From: Diphasiastrum complanatum
Taxonomy: Eukaryota; Streptophyta; Lycopodiopsida; Lycopodiales; Lycopodiaceae
Reading direction: 5' to 3'
Length of the DNA stretch: 64,000 nucleotides
Assembly (NCBI GenBank): GCA_029204225.1
Contig: CM055098.1
Coordinates: 19,377,303-19,441,302, forward strand
In this document: one piece after another, positions 62,901 to 64,000 of the stretch
Numbering within the stretch: position 1 is the stretch's first letter
Layout of the letters: every line of letters starts with the position of its first letter
Translations under genes and position numbers: made by a program
Notes under the pieces: generated by a model
Told to the model about the DNA's origin: nothing
Seen by the model: the letters and a program-made list of their open reading frames with translations, nothing else
Databases searched by the model: none

Positions 62901-63435
62901 CAGTAGCTACCGTGAGAGGGACCACCATGCTGATACTCTCACACTCCTAAAATGGAGGAGCAGTTCAGGCATAAGAGCTGATAACAAACAGAATAAGTGT
63001 ACAGGGCTAATTGCAGGAGGCCTAGTATACAAGAAAGCACTCGTTGTTGGCATGCACTAAGCTCATTATTGTTTAGCATGTGAAACATACAACCCAAACC
63101 TGAGACATAAAACCCATACATATGTGTGCAAATATCAGATGATTGCTAAGGTGCAAAGAATAAAAGATGCGGATATCACAAATCTTTTTATGAAGGTTTT
63201 ACAGTTACCTCCTCCTTGATAATGAAAAGCTTGATAGTGTTTGCAGCCGAACAATTAGAATGTAAAATAAAAACAACCTCAACAGGGTAGTAGAAGCATA
63301 ATCAATAACTCATGTCCTACAATTTAAAGTACAAATGCACCTGTTGACAAAAGGGAGCTGCTCTGCTTGTGTAGCCAAGTGCTCACCATTAAGTTGCCGC
63401 AGTGATTTTGTAAGCCACAGGAAAAAAAGTCGGAA
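39864..63435 (-). CDS. APC4: Anaphase-promoting complex subunit 4 (APC4), C-terminal half, 5' end outside window
   Basis: APC4 is a scaffold subunit of the anaphase-promoting complex/cyclosome, the nuclear E3 ligase that marks cyclins and securin for destruction. Eight minus-strand exons join with GT...AG introns and matching phases: 63435-63341, 62060-61962, 61037-60933, 58663-58528, 46660-46430, 46221-46060, 45844-45760, 39952-39864. Visible family motifs, in order: [17 protein letters not shown] and [20 protein letters not shown] (helical ANAPC4 domain), [46 protein letters not shown], then an acidic tail ending at a TAG. The N-terminal WD40 part lies beyond the right edge. No stop or frameshift is seen, so the gene appears intact. 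Introns of about 11.9 kb and 5.8 kb are loaded with transposons, all antisense to it. Family identity is from recalled motifs, not a database search. Confidence 0.85.
39953..41696 (-). other. APC4 last intron, left part
   Basis: Intronic sequence without recognised elements. Confidence 0.5.
42892..43500 (+). pseudogene. Copia gag
   Basis: The ATG at 42892 starts a frame with [20 protein letters not shown]. It shifts frame near 43200 and continues at 43304-43500 with [20 protein letters not shown], the UBN2 signature. Confidence 0.88.
43498..44091 (+). pseudogene. Copia nucleocapsid knuckle and protease
   Basis: The CCHC-like motif [15 protein letters not shown] has one extra residue between the second Cys and His. 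The protease motif [13 protein letters not shown] has an intact DSGA, followed by [15 protein letters not shown]. The frame is lost after NYVEART. Confidence 0.88.
44092..44770 (+). pseudogene. Copia pre-integrase and integrase core (truncated)
   Basis: Reads [28 protein letters not shown], then SDVCGPM (first catalytic Asp), TFIDDFPRF, a stop in place of Trp, LRTDRGGEY (second Asp) and [10 protein letters not shown] (Glu). It breaks off there. Confidence 0.88.
44771..45759. other. APC4 intron sequence
   Basis: A 95-codon Lys-rich plus-strand frame (44896-45183) has no recognisable motif. Nothing else is seen. Confidence 0.4.
45760..45844 (-). CDS. APC4: APC4 exon
   Basis: 85 nt between TATGCTTCAG and GTATGT. 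It reads [20 protein letters not shown] then VVPPLAVS and ends one base into Ala. Confidence 0.9.
46060..46221 (-). CDS. APC4: APC4 exon
   Basis: 162 nt, phase 0. The acceptor lies in ...AAACAGCAACAGCAACTG; the start could instead be at 46215 (two Gln fewer). It reads [20 protein letters not shown] and [10 protein letters not shown]; the donor is GTATGT. Confidence 0.87.
46430..46660 (-). CDS. APC4: APC4 exon
   Basis: 231 nt (77 codons), phase 0 at both ends, between TTCTTTGCAG and GTAGTA. It reads [20 protein letters not shown] and ends CVDLALYK. Confidence 0.88.
47030..47880 (+). mobile_element. hAT-type transposon remnant, copy 1 (DUF659-like transposase piece)
   Basis: 47030-47290 is similar to 57180-57420. 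After an inserted palindromic segment (47391-about 47584), the frame 47629-47850 reads [20 protein letters not shown] then [13 protein letters not shown], the FFYhxxLPFxxxxSP motif of plant hAT-like DUF659 transposases. Only this part of the protein survives. Confidence 0.65.
47391..47584. mobile_element. Palindromic CGATTC-word insertion in hAT copy 1
   Basis: Begins CAAAGTTGCACCGCCGAATCG, one base different from the CATAGTTGCAC terminus at 37735, and is packed with GAATCGCG / CGATTC words. It is absent from the related sequence at 57420-57560. The right end is uncertain and no target duplication was found. Confidence 0.5.
49854..51050 (+). pseudogene. Chromovirus gag with CCHC knuckle
   Basis: Starts at an ATG at 49854. 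[20 protein letters not shown] is the gag opening. A stop near 50355 and a frame change separate it from 50502 onward ([20 protein letters not shown]), which ends with [14 protein letters not shown], a canonical C-x2-C-x4-H-x4-C. Confidence 0.88.
51051..51428 (+). pseudogene. Chromovirus protease
   Basis: Continues the gag frame. [15 protein letters not shown] holds the catalytic Asp (D-D-G-A instead of D-S-G-A), and [15 protein letters not shown] is the conserved ILGxxWL box. It ends with a stop at 51426-51428. Confidence 0.85.
51471..52155 (+). pseudogene. Chromovirus reverse transcriptase, N-terminal part
   Basis: [20 protein letters not shown], a frameshift, then [46 protein letters not shown] and [13 protein letters not shown]. 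The frame stops before the YxDD catalytic box, at a deletion junction near 52155. Confidence 0.9.
52156..52661 (+). pseudogene. Chromovirus integrase C-terminus and chromodomain
   Basis: In one frame the sequence right after the junction reads [20 protein letters not shown], normally some 2 kb downstream of RT. Then [20 protein letters not shown] (GPY/F) and [20 protein letters not shown] followed by KWNDQP, a chromodomain core. Confidence 0.86.
52848..54779. other. APC4 intron sequence with (CT)n and CCCTAA-rich patch
   Basis: 53880-53995 has several CCTAACCCTA words. 54113-54157 is a (CT)n microsatellite. No coding signal. Confidence 0.45.
54907..55696 (+). CDS. Acidic, Asp/Tyr/Gln-rich broken open frame, unknown family
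   Basis: An ATG at 54907 opens 54 codons ([20 protein letters not shown]), ending at 55071. A second frame, open from about 55100 to 55696, continues the same style ([20 protein letters not shown], then a neutral C-terminal half with [20 protein letters not shown]). The shared composition suggests one original protein split by a small indel or intron. It lies upstream of a polypurine tract and LTR, so it may belong to that retroelement. No known motif was recognised. Confidence 0.45.
55697..56632. other. Decayed interior leading to a polypurine tract
   Basis: Short open pieces (55788-55988, 56297-56479) are hydrophilic and unrecognised. TTAAGGGGAG at 56622-56631 is a polypurine tract next to the LTR. 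Confidence 0.45.
56633..57171 (+). repeat. 3' LTR (or solo-like LTR) of an unidentified retrotransposon
   Basis: Starts TGTCATGTG and ends CACATGACA, an extended 9-bp terminal inverted repeat, with a polypurine tract just before it and a TATA box TATAAATA at 56818-56825. It is 539 bp long. No second copy is present in the window. It abuts, or inserted at the edge of, the second hAT remnant. Confidence 0.75.
57172..57900 (+). mobile_element. hAT-type transposon remnant, copy 2 (DUF659-like transposase piece)
   Basis: Similar to 47030-47880 but without the palindromic insertion. The frame 57657-57899 reads [20 protein letters not shown], then [17 protein letters not shown], the ordered DUF659 motifs (FFY..LPF..v.SP, then gp.Y.pPs...Lrt.LL). 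A small indel near 57625 shifts the frame (poly-C). A stop at 57897 ends it. Confidence 0.75.
57945..58295. repeat. Imperfect trinucleotide array (GGT/AGT/AGC)n
   Basis: About 350 bp of degenerate GGT, AGT and AGC units, open in two plus-strand frames (Gly/Ser-rich and Val-rich) and on the minus strand (Thr-rich). It follows the hAT remnant directly and lies in an APC4 intron. Confidence 0.9.
58528..58663 (-). CDS. APC4: APC4 exon
   Basis: 136 nt between TTTTATGCAG and GTACCA. It joins the previous exon as Ser, then [20 protein letters not shown], equivalent to the KEAF...P..TIS segment of plant APC4. It ends in phase 0. Confidence 0.82.
58787..58938 (-). other. Possible cassette exon in an APC4 intron
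   Basis: The open stretch reads [20 protein letters not shown] and [16 protein letters not shown], between TCAATATGTAG and TTTCAG/GTGCAG. Its 5' phase fits the exon ending at 60933. Its 3' phase only fits if the next exon starts at an internal acceptor (TCTAGGCCAG). The direct join matches APC4 better, so this may be alternative or accidental. Confidence 0.35.
59836..59913. repeat. (GT)n-(GA)n microsatellite
   Basis: About 27 GT units followed by about 11 GA units. Confidence 0.95.
60301..60498. mobile_element. hAT-type MITE, CGTTCC-word family, copy 2 (198 bp)
   Basis: Ends CTTAGTTGCCCGTTCCG and CGGAACGGGCTTCTAAG (15 of 17 positions complementary). A perfect 8-bp target duplication CCTAGGAC flanks it (60293-60300 and 60499-60506). 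It is homologous to 38277-38492, including the stacked GGAACG palindromes at the left end and the T-rich centre. Confidence 0.92.
60933..61037 (-). CDS. APC4: APC4 exon
   Basis: 105 nt between TCGAATACAG and GTAAAC. It reads [20 protein letters not shown] then [14 protein letters not shown], the conserved helical segment of APC4. Confidence 0.87.
61962..62060 (-). CDS. APC4: APC4 exon
   Basis: 99 nt between TTCTTACAG and GTAAGC. It begins with one base that completes Ser, then [20 protein letters not shown], and ends in phase with the next exon (GT + A gives Val). Confidence 0.85.
62399..62732. repeat. GGGAAAC/GTTTCCC-word region in an APC4 intron
   Basis: Repeated words (GGAAACACTGTTTAC, TTTTCCCAACATGGGAAATG, GTGGGAAAC, CCCTGTGGGGAAAC, GTGGGAAACGATACCC) between ends TTAGTTTTGG and CCAGAACTAT. 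The style matches the palindrome-rich MITEs, but no target duplication was found. Confidence 0.4.
63341..63435 (-). CDS. APC4: APC4 exon (first one seen here)
   Basis: 95 nt between acceptor CGATCTGCAG and donor AACAG/GTGCAT. It reads [20 protein letters not shown] then [11 protein letters not shown] and ends two bases into a codon. Confidence 0.8.
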
Positions 63436-64000
63436 CTGCAGATCGAACCGTTTTTGTTAAGCCTCTCCACTCCCCTAGAGGCATGCAAAAACAATGCTAA
63501 TTGCAAGCTAGCAAAATGTCACTGCCCATTTCTTTCATCATCATCTAGGATGAAATTCTTCAAATCCAAAAGCGAACGTGTCAGAAATATGATCTTTACA
63601 GCCTATCTGCTAGTTGGATTTATAGGTAGCTCAAATCCACAGTCTACACTCTTCCCACTTGTGCAAAGTTCCCCAAATATTTGTAAACAAAAACCTTCAG
63701 GAGGCAGTGACCAAACATAACGCAGGAATAATGAGATATTATTGAAGTGGATTCACGAAATTTTACCTCCGTACCACATATTTTAGATGTGCTGCACAAG
63801 CAATGTAGTTATCTTAGAGATCATAGTTATACCATACATGTTGTGAACAGCAAATTGGACCATTAGTCAGCACTTTCTTGAATTCAATTGGGACGTTAAT
63901 GTCGCTAAGTTAGGCATTTAGGACACATTACTTATAATTAACATTTTTTAGCAATTGTTTAAAGGCTATCATTGGGCCCCAAACATAGGAAATTGACCTA
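63436..64000. other. APC4 intron/upstream exons not resolved
   Basis: Presumed intron upstream of the 63435 exon. I could not identify a further exon with consistent phase before the window ends. Confidence 0.4.

Noticed and set aside
63209-63277. 69-nt minus-strand exon of APC4
   Set aside because: It has an acceptor and donor and is a multiple of three, but in the required phase its peptide is not APC4-like; the direct join of 63341 to 62060 gives a natural APC4 sequence.

Overview
This window is nuclear DNA from a flowering plant with a repeat-rich genome. Genes are intron-rich. LTR retrotransposons of both the Ty1/copia and Ty3/gypsy types are present, several of them nested, together with hAT-type DNA transposons and very long (GA)n, (CT)n and (GT)n microsatellites. 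No bacterial signals (operons, Shine-Dalgarno sites, CRISPR) are present. I cannot name the species from sequence alone; the gene structures suit a non-grass angiosperm.

Host genes. (1) At 1-865 (+) lie the last two recognisable exons of a gene entering from the left, with Sfi1-like W/Y helical repeats. (2) At 24054-24464 (+) is a complete intronless DUF538 gene with a GA-rich leader. (3) On the minus strand, from 63435 (and beyond the right edge) down to 39864, is the C-terminal half of APC4, a subunit of the anaphase-promoting complex. I assembled it from eight exons whose splice sites and codon phases all agree. Two of its introns, about 11.9 kb and 5.8 kb, are filled with transposon debris lying antisense to the gene. 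A MULE/SWIM-zinc-finger transposase-like pseudogene with a recognisable intron lies at 7604-9136 (+).

Mobile elements, left to right: copia remnant (6140-7540, -); SWIM/MULE remnant (7604-9136, +); a near full-length copia element (11012-23291, -) whose integrase is split by a younger gypsy-type element (14342-20224, +, target duplication TGAAT); a collapsed copia with two LTRs (25952-27896, -); a collapsed gypsy with two LTR-like ends (32841-about 34790, -); a cluster of palindrome-rich MITEs (37206-39306); a 5' copia fragment (41697-44770, +) inside APC4; a hAT transposase remnant (47030-47880, +); a deleted chromovirus (48576-52847, +); an unrecognised acidic ORF followed by a 3' LTR (54780-57171, +); a second hAT transposase remnant (57172-57900, +); and nested MITEs (59660-60580).

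Most interesting are the small palindrome-rich elements. Three carry 8-bp target duplications (two are highly specific, the third is CT-rich and weaker), which points to the hAT superfamily. They share a terminal core close to CATAGTTGCAC, but each family uses a different palindromic word (CGTTCC, CGTTTC or CGATTC types) in its subterminal regions. The second notable item is the gypsy-type element at 14342-20224. It keeps a tRNA-Asp primer site, gag, three zinc-knuckle-type motifs and protease, shows no reverse transcriptase or integrase that I can find, and carries long open frames of unknown function.
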